Source of the DNA: Winogradskyella ouciana
GTDB taxonomy: Bacteria; Bacteroidota; Bacteroidia; Flavobacteriales; Flavobacteriaceae
Length of the DNA stretch: 64,000 nt
Direction: 5' to 3'
NCBI RefSeq assembly: GCF_009709615.1
Contig: NZ_WJYA01000008.1
Coordinates: forward strand, 124,001 to 188,000
The notes under the pieces were generated by a model, which worked only from the letters and a program-made list of their open reading frames with translations, did no database searches and was not told the origin of the DNA. The position numbers were made by a program, and so were the translations under genes. Shown here piece after piece: positions 18,349 to 27,430 of this stretch (the first letter of the stretch is position 1; each line of letters starts with the position of its first letter).

Positions 18349-18792
18349 ATGAAATCTATTTTTGAAGAAGACACTTATAACGAAATTAAGGAACGCATCT
18401 CAAACCTCGATGAAAACACACAAGCCAAATGGGGCAAAATGAATGTCGGGCAAATGACCTGGCACTGTCAAGGTCCTTTTAACATCATACTTGGTAAAGA
18501 TCATTATGGTATGAAACCCAACTGGCTCGCCAAAGTATTCTTTAAAAAATCACTTTACAATGATAAACCATGGCGAAAAGGATTGCCAACGGCTAAGTTT
18601 TTAAAAACACAAGAACAAAAAGATTTCAATACTGAAAAAACAAAACTCGAAGCTTTATTAGATGAAGCTTATTCCCAAAGAGACAAAACCGAGTGGGAAC
18701 CACATCCTGCCTTTGGTTATTTTACAGCTCAGCAATGGGGACAAATGCAGTATAAGCATTTAGATCATCACTTAAAGCAATTTGGAGTTTAG
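18349..18792 (+). CDS. DUF1569 (DinB-like) protein
   Basis: 147 residues, no signal peptide. The pattern of three histidines, with KMNVGQMTWHCQGPFNIILG near the start, PHPAFGYFTAQQWGQMQYKH and DHHLKQFG at the end, is that of DUF1569 proteins, which adopt the four-helix DinB/YfiT fold and may bind a metal. The biochemical role is unknown. It is the first of several small plus-strand metabolic genes with no overlap between them. Confidence 0.8.
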   Translation: MKSIFEEDTYNEIKERISNLDENTQAKWGKMNVGQMTWHCQGPFNIILGKDHYGMKPNWLAKVFFKKSLYNDKPWRKGLPTAKFLKTQEQKDFNTEKTKLEALLDEAYSQRDKTEWEPHPAFGYFTAQQWGQMQYKHLDHHLKQFGV

Positions 18793-18867
18793 TTATTGAT
18801 TATTTTCAATTGAAGAATGACGAATTATTTTTCCATTAAATATTATTAAATAATCTTTAGTCATTAT

Positions 18868-19458
18868 ATGAACTATCCTCCAAAACATCATCAAGACGAC
18901 GACATCAATCACATAATTGAGGTTATTAAAACCTATCCATTGGCTACGGTTATTTCAGTTAAGGATAATCAACCGTTGATTACGCATCTGCCGTTAATTT
19001 ATGATAACGAAAAACTTATAGGACATATTGATATTTATAATCCACAGAAAGAATTGCTCAAAGACGATAATGATGTGACGCTCATCTTTGGCGGACCACA
19101 ATGTTATATCTCGCCTACGGTCTATTCCACAACCCAATTACCCACTTGGAACTATATAAAAGTCCACTTAAAAGGAAAAGTAAAGGCCATTGAAAGTAAG
19201 GAAGCCTTAAAGCAATCCTTAATTACAATGACCGAATTTTTGGAAGCGCCAGACCATAAGTATATACTCAAACCAGACAACCCAAGATTAGATAAAAACC
19301 TCAACTATATTGAAATGTTTGAAATTTCCATTACCGATTGGGAAGGGAAATTTAAACTATCACAGGATAAAAAACCAAAAGACACCAAATTAGCTCGAGA
19401 GGAATTGTTGAGGGCAAACCAAAAAAGTGTAAAAGCATTTTTAGATAAAGTATTCTGA
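18868..19458 (+). CDS. FMN-binding negative transcriptional regulator family (PaiB-like)
   Basis: 196 residues. It starts MNYPPKHHQDDDINHIIEVI and contains YPLATVISV, PLITHLPLIY and the FGGPQCYISPTVY segment, the hallmarks of the PaiB-like split-barrel flavin-binding family (pyridoxamine 5'-phosphate oxidase fold). PaiB acts in Bacillus as a regulator of sporulation and protease genes; in this context a flavin- or haem-binding stress protein is as likely. Gene spacing is 75 bases upstream and 41 downstream. Confidence 0.85.
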   Translation: MNYPPKHHQDDDINHIIEVIKTYPLATVISVKDNQPLITHLPLIYDNEKLIGHIDIYNPQKELLKDDNDVTLIFGGPQCYISPTVYSTTQLPTWNYIKVHLKGKVKAIESKEALKQSLITMTEFLEAPDHKYILKPDNPRLDKNLNYIEMFEISITDWEGKFKLSQDKKPKDTKLAREELLRANQKSVKAFLDKVF

Positions 19459-19499
19459 AAATCAGTAACTTTAGAGAACAATTTCAAAAAGCCATAAGC

Positions 19500-20387
19500 A
19501 TGAAAGATCTCAAAAAAGAAGACATCAAACAAGAAGTGTTTGATCTTTACGACGATTATGCCCACAATAAACTCAACCGCAGACAATTTGTTGAAAAACT
19601 ATCACTTTATGCTGTAGGTGGTATTACGGTAACTTCGCTTTTGAGTTTTATGTCACCTGATTATGTCAATAGCCTACTGGTAAAACCAGATGACCCAACC
19701 TTAGATTCTAGATTTATTGAATACGAATCGCCTAAAGGTGGCGGAACAATAAAAGGCCTATTATCCAAACCTAAGGATATAGACGGTAAATTACCAGGTG
19801 TTGTTGTGGTACACGAAAACAGAGGGCTCAACCCTTATGTTGAAGATGTGGGCAGGCGAACAGCAAAAGCCAATTTTATCTCATTGGCACCAGATGCACT
19901 TTCCCCTTTGGGAGGTTATCCAGGAAATGATGACGACGGCAGAACCATGCAAAAAAAGCGTGACCGAAATGAAATGCTCGAAGACTTTATTGCCGCGTAC
20001 CACTATCTTAAAAATCACAAAGATTGTAATGGCAATGTTGGTGTCGTCGGGTTTTGCTTCGGAGGTTGGATTTCTAACATGATGGCCGTACGATTACCAG
20101 AATTAGGAGCTGCAGTACCTTATTATGGCAGACAGCCTGAAGCCGAAGATGCTAAAAAAATTAAAGCTCCACTCCTACTTCAATATGGCGAGCTAGATAC
20201 CAGAGTTAATGCTGGTTGGCCTGCCTTTGAAAAAGTGCTGCAAGAAAACAATATTGAGTACGAAGCTTACATCTATCCTGGTGTCAATCACGGATTTCAT
20301 AACAACACCACACCAAGATACGATAAGGAAGCTGCACAATTATCTTGGGACAGAACCATAGCTTTTTTCAACAAGCATTTAAAATAA
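19500..20387 (+). CDS. Dienelactone hydrolase family protein (YghX-like)
   Basis: 295 residues. The alpha/beta hydrolase domain starts near residue 70; nucleophile Cys186 sits in GFCFGGW, with Asp233 (ELDTRV) and His264 (GVNHGFH), the Cys-Asp-His triad of dienelactone hydrolases. The N-terminal 65 residues contain NRRQFVEKL followed by a hydrophobic stretch, which looks like a twin-arginine signal or membrane tether set unusually far (about 26 residues) from the start. Substrate unknown; the family cleaves lactones or esters. Confidence 0.85.
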   Translation: MKDLKKEDIKQEVFDLYDDYAHNKLNRRQFVEKLSLYAVGGITVTSLLSFMSPDYVNSLLVKPDDPTLDSRFIEYESPKGGGTIKGLLSKPKDIDGKLPGVVVVHENRGLNPYVEDVGRRTAKANFISLAPDALSPLGGYPGNDDDGRTMQKKRDRNEMLEDFIAAYHYLKNHKDCNGNVGVVGFCFGGWISNMMAVRLPELGAAVPYYGRQPEAEDAKKIKAPLLLQYGELDTRVNAGWPAFEKVLQENNIEYEAYIYPGVNHGFHNNTTPRYDKEAAQLSWDRTIAFFNKHLK

Positions 20388-20410
20388 AATACTCGAAACT
20401 TCCTGTAAGA

Positions 20411-20442
20411 TTTACGATAAAATGTTAACTAATGTATCTTTA
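20411..20442 (+). promoter_or_regulatory. Candidate promoter inside the nominal 5' end of the PLP-enzyme frame
   Basis: TTTA (20411-20414), 20 bases, TATCTTTA (20435-20442): one mismatch in each element. Transcription would start near 20448, downstream of the ATG at 20422, which argues that the real start codon is the ATG at 20467. Confidence 0.45.
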
Positions 20443-20466
20443 CAACCCATTAGTAACAAAAAATTC

Positions 20467-22311
20467 ATGCAACATCAAAAAGTCCTCAATTATATACAAG
20501 ACATAATAGTAAACATACCTGCCGATTGGTTAAACCTAACGACCCATCGTTTGGATATTTACAACGAAAAACTGGCGAAAACACAGTTTGTTACACAGTT
20601 TGAAAAATTGTATTCGGCAGAAAATGTCAGCACCAAAGCTTTAAGCGAATTACCAACAGCTTACGATTATATACGATTAGGGCATCCGCTGTCTTCGGTA
20701 TTAGAATGGACCATTGCCAAACTCAACAATTTAAATACTGAAAATGTAATCAGTTTTTCTTCTGAAACTATTCCTGTGCTAGCTGTGTTACGCACCAATT
20801 TGTTAGCCAGCAGAAACACAAGAATTCTATACACCGAAAGCTTGCCAAAAGCTTTCAATGCAGAACTTCTAAAATCGGTGTACAATTATAATATGGAAGT
20901 TGAAAAAATTCAAAACCTCGATCAAGTAGACCCTTTTGATGGTTCCACAATTTTGATTTCCAACCATGAAAACATCGAATTGAATATTCAGAATGAAAAC
21001 ATCGATTTTTACGTAAATCTATATGAAGATTTAGGTAGTGTGTTATTGATTTCTGGACAAGCAAAAACCAGTTTCATTTCAGATATACAACATGTGCGAC
21101 GTCGTGAAACTATTGCCATGACACCAGCCAATTGCTTAATGGCACTAAAAGCATACGCTGATCAAACCACTTTTTCAACTGACAACCTAGATACTAAAAG
21201 TCATAAGACTACCGTAAAATCTATAATCAATGACATCAATACAACTTCAGGCGACGCCTTGGTAGCATCTAGTGGTTTATCGATGCAGTATGCCATAATG
21301 ATGGGATTGATTGACGATGCCCAAAAAGAATATCCTGGTAAAGCCATAAAATTTGTGGTTCCGCCAAATTGTTATGGTGGCACCAACGACCAAGCTAGAC
21401 GTGTTGCAGCATGTTTGGATAATGTTGATATTGTAGATCTACCTGTGGATGGTGATAATGACATGGTAAATAGTGTAGAAAACGTATTAACACAACTCGC
21501 AAAAGAAGACGCCATACCATACATCATTGCAGAAATCCCAACCAATCCACGTGTCGAGGTTCCTGATTTAGAAAATTTAAAAGCGGCATTAAGCAAAGAA
21601 CGGCAAACACCTACTGGAGATGTAGCGATTGCACCAGTATTTATTTTAGATCAAACGTTTTGTCCTAACGTGCAGTTTTTAAGTGAAGATGGTATATTGT
21701 CTGGTGTAAAAACCATTGCGTATGTGAGTGGCTCAAAATTCCCAAGTGGTGGAAAGTGTACGGCTGGTTATTGTGTTGCCAATACCAAAGCAGAACATTT
21801 GATTCAGCCTATCGCCACACATCTCGAACTTTGCGATAACGAAGCTACAGCTTTACAATACCAAATTTTAGCAGCACAAATGCCATCCATGCTAACGCGT
21901 ATTGCAGACGCTTACAAAAACACAAGAGCCTTTGTAAACTATATACAAGAGGTATTACCCGAAGCTAAAATCAATTTTGTTTCTGAGGAATTGGCAGCAC
22001 AAGGCTTTACTCCTTCTGTGTTTTCGTTGGACTTACCTACAAAAGGAAACACTGATGAAGAACGTGAACAATATAAACGTGCGCTAAATCTTAGGCTTAT
22101 TAATCTAATGATTACAGAAATCCCTAACGAAAGCAAATACTGTGTGAGCTACGGACAACTAAAAGGGTGCTATTGGACCATCCCAGCCACCTCAACACAA
22201 GGCACCACCAAAGAAGGTGATAAGGATTATATTGCTCGTGTTTCTGTTTCGCCAGATTTAGATTTGGAGAAACATAAAGATGTGTTTTTGGAGTTTGTTG
22301 AGGGGATTTAA
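20467..22311 (+). CDS. PLP-dependent Cys/Met-metabolism family enzyme (cystathionine synthase-like)
   Basis: 614 residues from the ATG at 20467; the frame is open from 20422 (629 residues), but a promoter-like sequence covers that upstream part. The fold is the Cys/Met-metabolism PLP family: GDALVASSGLSMQYAIMMGL for cofactor phosphate binding, VVPPNCYGGTNDQARR, the Asp in FILDQTFCPN, and the Schiff-base lysine in AYVSGSKFPSGGK. It is about 200 residues longer than cystathionine gamma-synthase, with an extra N-terminal domain of roughly 220 residues. Exact reaction cannot be given: a sulfur amino acid synthase or lyase is the best guess. Confidence 0.72.
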   Translation: MQHQKVLNYIQDIIVNIPADWLNLTTHRLDIYNEKLAKTQFVTQFEKLYSAENVSTKALSELPTAYDYIRLGHPLSSVLEWTIAKLNNLNTENVISFSSETIPVLAVLRTNLLASRNTRILYTESLPKAFNAELLKSVYNYNMEVEKIQNLDQVDPFDGSTILISNHENIELNIQNENIDFYVNLYEDLGSVLLISGQAKTSFISDIQHVRRRETIAMTPANCLMALKAYADQTTFSTDNLDTKSHKTTVKSIINDINTTSGDALVASSGLSMQYAIMMGLIDDAQKEYPGKAIKFVVPPNCYGGTNDQARRVAACLDNVDIVDLPVDGDNDMVNSVENVLTQLAKEDAIPYIIAEIPTNPRVEVPDLENLKAALSKERQTPTGDVAIAPVFILDQTFCPNVQFLSEDGILSGVKTIAYVSGSKFPSGGKCTAGYCVANTKAEHLIQPIATHLELCDNEATALQYQILAAQMPSMLTRIADAYKNTRAFVNYIQEVLPEAKINFVSEELAAQGFTPSVFSLDLPTKGNTDEEREQYKRALNLRLINLMITEIPNESKYCVSYGQLKGCYWTIPATSTQGTTKEGDKDYIARVSVSPDLDLEKHKDVFLEFVEGI

Positions 22312-22550
22312 ATACTAATATTCAAGTTTTTACAATTTGACTTTCTCGGAAATTTCAACGAACTTCTCTATCCTCTGATATAAGTCATTGAAATGATTTC
22401 ATATCATTAATGTTAACTATAAACTAGAACTCACCGTTTAACCAGTACATTTCTATTTCTCAAAACATCATCCAAACAAAACAATAAATAGCTGTTTCTG
22501 CATTTGTACAAGAGTGACTTTATCGACAAAAGAATGTGAACAAAAAATCT

Positions 22551-22577
22551 AACAAAACCAACAAAACGAACAAAACT
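22551..22577. repeat. Three tandem 9-base repeats upstream of the methyltransferase gene
   Basis: AACAAAACC, AACAAAACG and AACAAAACT follow one another exactly (22551-22559, 22560-22568, 22569-22577), ending 32 bases before the methyltransferase ATG. They could be a slippage-prone tract or iterated operators for the restriction module; only the repeat itself is seen. The rest of the 298-base gap 22312-22609 shows no gene; it is AT-rich. Confidence 0.65.
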
Positions 22578-22609
22578 TTTTTAACTTGTAAAGCTGAATT
22601 TGCAATAGT

Positions 22610-23875
22610 ATGATAAAAGAAAGAATTAATATAGAAAATATTGACGGACAGATATTTGAAATAAAAATAGTCGAGCCAGACAACTCTAAACCAGCTTCTT
22701 TTACTCATTATTTACACAATCACAAAAACGGAGTTTCTCAGTTTTATAAAAAGGACGCTCTTGCTTTCGTGAAAGAAATACTATCGAGAGAATATCCAGA
22801 AAATCAAATAACCAATAAAGTTGCAGAAGAGGCACTTCAGTTTTTGATTTTTGACCTGAATAAATCTGTTCCCTTTCCAGCACCTGAAAAACCTAAATTC
22901 AAATTTATTGATCTTTTTGCAGGAATTGGAGGATTTAGATTGGCACTGCAAAATCTTGAAGGAAAGTGTGTATTTACTAGCGAATGGGACAAATATTCCA
23001 AACAAACATATAAAGCCAATTTTGGTGAAATTCCTTTTGGGGATATAACTAAAGAAAAAACAAAAAGCTACATCCCAGATAACTTCGATATTCTCTGCGC
23101 AGGTTTTCCTTGTCAAGCTTTCTCAATCGCTGGAAGACGTGGCGGATTTGAAGATACTCGAGGAACACTATTTTTTGACGTAGCCGAAATTATAAAAGAG
23201 AAACAACCGAAAGCAATTTTCCTAGAAAATGTTAAAGGTTTGCGTAACCACGATAAAGGAAAAACATTAGCAACAATACTAAATGTACTTCGAGAAGATT
23301 TGAATTATTATGTTCCCGAACCGCAAATACTAAACGCAAAGGAATTTGGTGTTCCGCAAAATCGAGAGCGAATTTTCATTGTTGGCTTTCGCAATGATTT
23401 AGGTATAACAGATTTCAATTATCCAAAACCAACAGATAAAACTGCTGTGTTGGATGACATATTGGAAGAAAATGAGGTTTCAGTAAAATATTATCTTTCT
23501 ACAACTTATGTTCAAACTTTAAAAAACCACAGAGCAAGGCACGAAAGTAAAGGAAACGGATTTGGCTATGAAATAATTCCAAATGACGGGACTGCAAATG
23601 CAGTTGTTTGCGGTGGAATGGGTAGAGAAAGAAACTTGGTTTTAGACGACCGCTTGACCAATTTTAAACCAATTACCAATATTTCGGGCGAAGTAAATCG
23701 TGAGGGAATTAGAAAAATGACACCACGAGAATGGGCAAGACTTCAAGGATTTCCTAATAATTTTAAAATAATTGTATCAGATGCTCAAGCTTACAAACAA
23801 TTCGGAAATTCAGTTGCAGTTCCAGCTATTCAAGCAACAGCGCAAAAAATAATTGAAAAACTGCAAATCAAATAA
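22610..23875 (+). CDS. DNA (cytosine-5-)-methyltransferase of a type II restriction-modification system
   Basis: 421 residues. After an N-terminal extension of about 100 residues come the C5-methyltransferase motifs in order: I FIDLFAGIGGFRLAL, IV GFPCQAFSIAGRRGG with the catalytic Cys, VI FLENVKGL, VIII PQNRERIFIVGF, and X QFGNSVAVPAI. The target recognition region (NHRARHESKGNGFGYEI) resembles that of Dcm-type enzymes. An N-terminal extension is also known in the EcoRII/SsoII methyltransferases, where it can regulate the system's own promoter; here that is inference. It overlaps the nuclease gene by one base (A of TAA/ATG at 23875), so the two are co-expressed. Probably horizontally acquired. 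Confidence 0.92.
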   Translation: MIKERINIENIDGQIFEIKIVEPDNSKPASFTHYLHNHKNGVSQFYKKDALAFVKEILSREYPENQITNKVAEEALQFLIFDLNKSVPFPAPEKPKFKFIDLFAGIGGFRLALQNLEGKCVFTSEWDKYSKQTYKANFGEIPFGDITKEKTKSYIPDNFDILCAGFPCQAFSIAGRRGGFEDTRGTLFFDVAEIIKEKQPKAIFLENVKGLRNHDKGKTLATILNVLREDLNYYVPEPQILNAKEFGVPQNRERIFIVGFRNDLGITDFNYPKPTDKTAVLDDILEENEVSVKYYLSTTYVQTLKNHRARHESKGNGFGYEIIPNDGTANAVVCGGMGRERNLVLDDRLTNFKPITNISGEVNREGIRKMTPREWARLQGFPNNFKIIVSDAQAYKQFGNSVAVPAIQATAQKIIEKLQIK

Positions 23876-24528
23876 TGGGATTATTACAAGATTTAGATAT
23901 AGTTAAGGGAACATCAACTCTTGCAGGTGGAATATTTGAAAAACTGTTTCCGTCTTTTATGGAAGTTGAATACGAAAGACCAAGCGAGTATATTTCAAAA
24001 TATTGGGAGGCGTATTTACTACAAAGAGATGTTCTTCTAGACAACGAACAGCAGAAAAGAGGTGTCAATGGTAAAATTTTCGAAATCATCATTGCAACCT
24101 TGCTAATTCGTGAAAAAATTTATCCAATATATATGAACGCTAAAGTTGCGTTTGTGCCAAACATAAACTATGACCTTCTACTCTATTCTACCGATAAAGG
24201 TCCAATTTGTTTAAGTGCAAAAACGTCATTTAGAGAAAGATACAAACAAGCAGATTTAGAAGCAATTGCAATGAAATATGTTCATCGCAGGTCTAATTGT
24301 TTTTTAATAACGCTATCGGAAGATGATGCTAATATGGTAAATGCAAAACAGAAAATTGGCGATGTAATTGGATTGGATAGCGCAGTCTGTGCTATAAGTA
24401 CAGATTTTGACAATGTGATTAAGGAAATTAAAAAATTGAATTTAGTCGAATCGCCAAAGATTAAAGTAATTACAACAAAACAAGTTGTAACTGAAGACAA
24501 AATTAAAGCAATATTTCCCAACTCATAA
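23875..24528 (+). CDS. Predicted type II restriction endonuclease, EcoRII/SsoII/PspGI-like PD-(D/E)XK
   Basis: 217 residues, starting on the last base of the methyltransferase stop. Visible catalytic pattern: Asp in NYDLLLY, then Ser-x-Lys in LSAKTSFRER, and a Glu 13 residues after the Lys (ADLEA). This displaced-acid arrangement, with KTSxRERxxQ, is as I recall that of EcoRII, SsoII, PspGI and more distantly NgoMIV/Cfr10I. An earlier helix with the conserved Glu is NGKIFEIIIATLL. Together with the Dcm-like methyltransferase target region this suggests a CCNGG/CCWGG-like site. No controller gene is visible. Confidence 0.75.
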   Translation: MGLLQDLDIVKGTSTLAGGIFEKLFPSFMEVEYERPSEYISKYWEAYLLQRDVLLDNEQQKRGVNGKIFEIIIATLLIREKIYPIYMNAKVAFVPNINYDLLLYSTDKGPICLSAKTSFRERYKQADLEAIAMKYVHRRSNCFLITLSEDDANMVNAKQKIGDVIGLDSAVCAISTDFDNVIKEIKKLNLVESPKIKVITTKQVVTEDKIKAIFPNS

Positions 24529-24558
24529 AGTCATGCACAAAACCCGATAGCAAAACTA

Positions 24559-25911
24559 TTAAATTAGCGACTTCACCTCACCAAAATCCAAACCACCATA
24601 ATTACCAGAACTCATCAACAACAACGACTTGTTGTCAAAATTCTGAGAGAACAAAAAGTCTTTAAATTCTTCTGGGTTGGTATAGATAATTAAATCATCA
24701 CGTTCAAAAGCATTGGCAATTTGCTGTTTGGTGACTTCTTCGAGTTTTTTAATTTCTACGGCGTGTGGAGAATAGAACACTACGGCAACATCTGCAGCAT
24801 CTAAAGCACCTTTGTATTCTTTTAAGAATTCGGCGTTTAAGCTACTGTAAGTATGTAATTCCAAACACGCGACTAAAGTTCTATCGCTATATTGTTCTTT
24901 TACGGCTTTGGTTGTGGCTTCAACCTTACTTGGTGAATGTGCAAAATCTTTATAGGCAACACTTTTTGAGGTTTCAGCAATTTTTTCTAAACGTTTGCTT
25001 GCACCTTTAAAGGTAGAAATCGCTTCGTAGAAATCATCTTCGTCAATACCCATGTGTTGGCAAATCCATTTGGCTCCAGCTAAGTTGTTCAGGTTGTGTG
25101 CTCCAAACACTTCAATTGGCATTGGACCTTCTGGAGTTTCCAAAAGGGTTTCACCATTTTCAACCGTATATTCTGGAGTTTGGTAAGCAATCTTTCTGAT
25201 TTGGTTTTCAGAGGCTTCCACTACGCGTTTTACTTCTTCGTCTTCTTCGTTATAATTAATACTTCCACCAGTGACAATAGAATCTACAAAAATCTTAAAC
25301 TGCTCCACATAATTTTCATACGTTGGAAACACATTGATATGATCCCAAGCAATACCACTCAGCAACGCAATATTAGGTTTGTACAAATGGAATTTTGGTC
25401 GCATGTCAATTGGCGAACTCAAATACTCATCACCTTCCAACACCATAAAGTCATTGTCTTCAGTGAGTTTTACCATGACATCAAAACCTTCCAACTGCGC
25501 ACCAACCATATAATCCACATCTTTATCGTGATAATGCATCACGTGCAAGATCATTGAGGTAATAGTCGTTTTTCCATGACTTCCACCAATAACCACACGG
25601 GTTTTATGTTTGGCTTGTTCGTATAAAAATTCAGGATAACTGTAGATTTTTAAACCGAGTTCCTGGGCTTTAAGCAATTCAGGGTTATCGGCTTTGGCAT
25701 GCATACCCAAAACTATGGCATCTAAATCAGACGTTATTTTTTCAGGATACCAACCAAAAGTTTCAGGCAATAAGCCTTTAGCTTCTAATCTCGATTTTGA
25801 AGGATCGAAAATAGTATCGTCACTTCCTGTGACCTTATAACCTTTATTGTGAAGTGCTATGGCTAAATTGTGCATTGCTGCACCACCAATAGCGATAAAA
25901 TGTACGTTCAT
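24559..25911 (-). CDS. mpl: UDP-N-acetylmuramate:L-alanyl-gamma-D-glutamyl-meso-diaminopimelate ligase
   Basis: 450 residues, the usual size. N-terminal Rossmann part (MNVHFIAIGGAAMHNLAIAL, VTGSDD), P-loop GGSHGKTT (109-116), the Mur-ligase central motif DFMVLEGDEYLSS and the C-terminal binding region AYKDFAHSPSKVEATTKAV, with DFAHSP specific to Mpl. It recycles murein tripeptide onto UDP-MurNAc in the cytoplasm. It lies downstream of the tolC-like gene on the same strand, separated by 112 bases containing an imperfect palindrome. A -7 element TATATTTG (25916-25923) stops four bases before the ATG. Confidence 0.93.
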   Translation of the reverse strand: MNVHFIAIGGAAMHNLAIALHNKGYKVTGSDDTIFDPSKSRLEAKGLLPETFGWYPEKITSDLDAIVLGMHAKADNPELLKAQELGLKIYSYPEFLYEQAKHKTRVVIGGSHGKTTITSMILHVMHYHDKDVDYMVGAQLEGFDVMVKLTEDNDFMVLEGDEYLSSPIDMRPKFHLYKPNIALLSGIAWDHINVFPTYENYVEQFKIFVDSIVTGGSINYNEEDEEVKRVVEASENQIRKIAYQTPEYTVENGETLLETPEGPMPIEVFGAHNLNNLAGAKWICQHMGIDEDDFYEAISTFKGASKRLEKIAETSKSVAYKDFAHSPSKVEATTKAVKEQYSDRTLVACLELHTYSSLNAEFLKEYKGALDAADVAVVFYSPHAVEIKKLEEVTKQQIANAFERDDLIIYTNPEEFKDFLFSQNFDNKSLLLMSSGNYGGLDFGEVKSLI

Positions 25912-25955
25912 AAAACAAATATAAATATAGATAAGAGATTAAAGAATAGAGATGA

Positions 25956-25987
25956 TAGAAAAAGGTAAATCTCGATTACTTTTTCTA
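25956..25987. repeat. Imperfect inverted repeat between tolC-like gene and mpl
   Basis: TAGAAAAAGGTAA (25956-25968) and TTACTTTTTCTA (25976-25987) pair except for one bulged G, with a 7-base loop. The surrounding 25931-26020 is an imperfect purine-rich/pyrimidine-rich mirror of itself. No T-run follows on either strand, so it is more like a dispersed palindromic repeat than a terminator. Confidence 0.6.
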
Positions 25988-26023
25988 CCTCTGTCCTCTT
26001 TTCTAGTCTCTTTATTCTAGAAT

Positions 26024-27427
26024 TTACAACTCTGGATTCACAGCCAAACTATTAAATAATTTCGCCTTTGTACTAAAGAATTTATTCTGAATCTCAATAG
26101 CTTTTAATTGACCATCAATCAATTTTGACTCACGAGAATTGACCAAGAACAACGAGCTTTCTCCCAATTGGAACTTACGTTCTTCTGCCTGTAGCATTCT
26201 TTGGTAATCGGAAACCATTTGCTGTGTGATTTCATTTTGAACAACATACGATTGCAGTTCTTGCTTTAGTGCATTAATCTTGTTTTTAAGGTTAATGCGT
26301 GTGGCATCGATTTCAAATTCTGTGTCGTTCTGTTTGATTCGTGCCAGTTTTAAATCTCCGCGTTCCTTTCTTAAAAATAATGGAAAACTGATATTAAATC
26401 CGCCTTTGTAATCTGCAGTATTAAACGTTCTGGCTACCTCTGGAGTTTCCGTGATGAAATTATACTCAACATCGATTCTTGGCAACAACTTGTTGGCTTT
26501 TAAACGCGTATCAACCTCTAGGCTTTGTAATTTATAATCTAGAGATACCATTTTGGGATGGGACTCAATAATAGTTTCTTCGCTTCGCAATCGGGCGATA
26601 TTAAAAGTTGCATCTACAATGGGCTCGGTATCCATATCTGGAACAACATTGGGTTGTAACTCCACAGGGACATTATTCTCTAACCATAAAAAATTAGAGA
26701 GTTCTAAAGCTGTTTTCATTAACTTCACTCTAGACTGCTCCAGACTCAGTTTTCTATTATTTACAGCTATTCTGGCTTCCGTGGCATCGATTTCGGCATT
26801 TTCCCCAACTTCCACGCCCTTTAAAACACCTTGATAACGTTGTTGGGCATTGACCAAAAAGTTTTCGAACAACTGTAATTCATTATAGGCTTGTAACCAT
26901 TTAAAATACAACAAGGAAGCCTCGTACAAAATCTTATTGACATAAATATCGCGATCTGCTTTAGCCTGCTCCCTAAACAATTTAGCTTGTTTTAAAGCTG
27001 CCATTCTATTATTAATCAACAGACCTTGACCAAGCGGTATGGAAACACCAGCACTGTAAAGTCCATCTTCGGGCACAAAGGCTTGAGGGTTTAGAAAGTC
27101 GCCAGTATTTTCTTCAAATGTAGCCTTTAACTCTACACCAAACCATGTCGGGATTTTAAACATTCCATTTAGCCTATCAAAATATTCTGTATTCTTGAAT
27201 TTCTTTCGATCATAATCTACCTCCAATTTTGGATCGAATGCTCCACGAGATTTCATGAGTTTCGCCTGACTTTCATCAATGACCAATTCGGCCTGTTTTA
27301 CAATAGGATGAAATTTCTTCACATAGCCCAAATACTCATCAAAACGAAGTACATTAGATAATTCTTCGGTTTGTGCAAAACCAAAGGCTCCAAAACAAAT
27401 ACAAAGTACCGTCAATAGATATCTCAT
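26024..27427 (-). CDS. TolC-family outer membrane efflux protein
   Basis: 467 residues. Signal peptide MRYLLTVLCICFGAFGFAQ. Two repeats of the outer membrane efflux domain are visible as long helices: residues about 140-230 (QAKLFREQAKADRDIYVNK ... GENAEIDATEARIAVNNRK) and about 340-460 (LARIKQNDTEFEIDATRIN ... GESSLFLVNSRESKLIDGQ). It would form the trimeric exit duct of a tripartite exporter with the membrane fusion and ABC proteins encoded directly upstream (3-base gap). Last gene of the tetR operon. Confidence 0.9.
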   Translation of the reverse strand: MRYLLTVLCICFGAFGFAQTEELSNVLRFDEYLGYVKKFHPIVKQAELVIDESQAKLMKSRGAFDPKLEVDYDRKKFKNTEYFDRLNGMFKIPTWFGVELKATFEENTGDFLNPQAFVPEDGLYSAGVSIPLGQGLLINNRMAALKQAKLFREQAKADRDIYVNKILYEASLLYFKWLQAYNELQLFENFLVNAQQRYQGVLKGVEVGENAEIDATEARIAVNNRKLSLEQSRVKLMKTALELSNFLWLENNVPVELQPNVVPDMDTEPIVDATFNIARLRSEETIIESHPKMVSLDYKLQSLEVDTRLKANKLLPRIDVEYNFITETPEVARTFNTADYKGGFNISFPLFLRKERGDLKLARIKQNDTEFEIDATRINLKNKINALKQELQSYVVQNEITQQMVSDYQRMLQAEERKFQLGESSLFLVNSRESKLIDGQLKAIEIQNKFFSTKAKLFNSLAVNPEL

Positions 27428-27430
27428 CTG

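Noticed and set aside
25096..25557. 153-codon open frame on the plus strand opposite mpl
   Set aside because: Antisense to mpl, which carries all Mur-ligase motifs; no domain or start signal.
25956..25987. Inverted repeat after the tolC-like gene as an intrinsic terminator
   Set aside because: No T-run follows on the minus strand and one arm has a bulge; kept as a repeat only.
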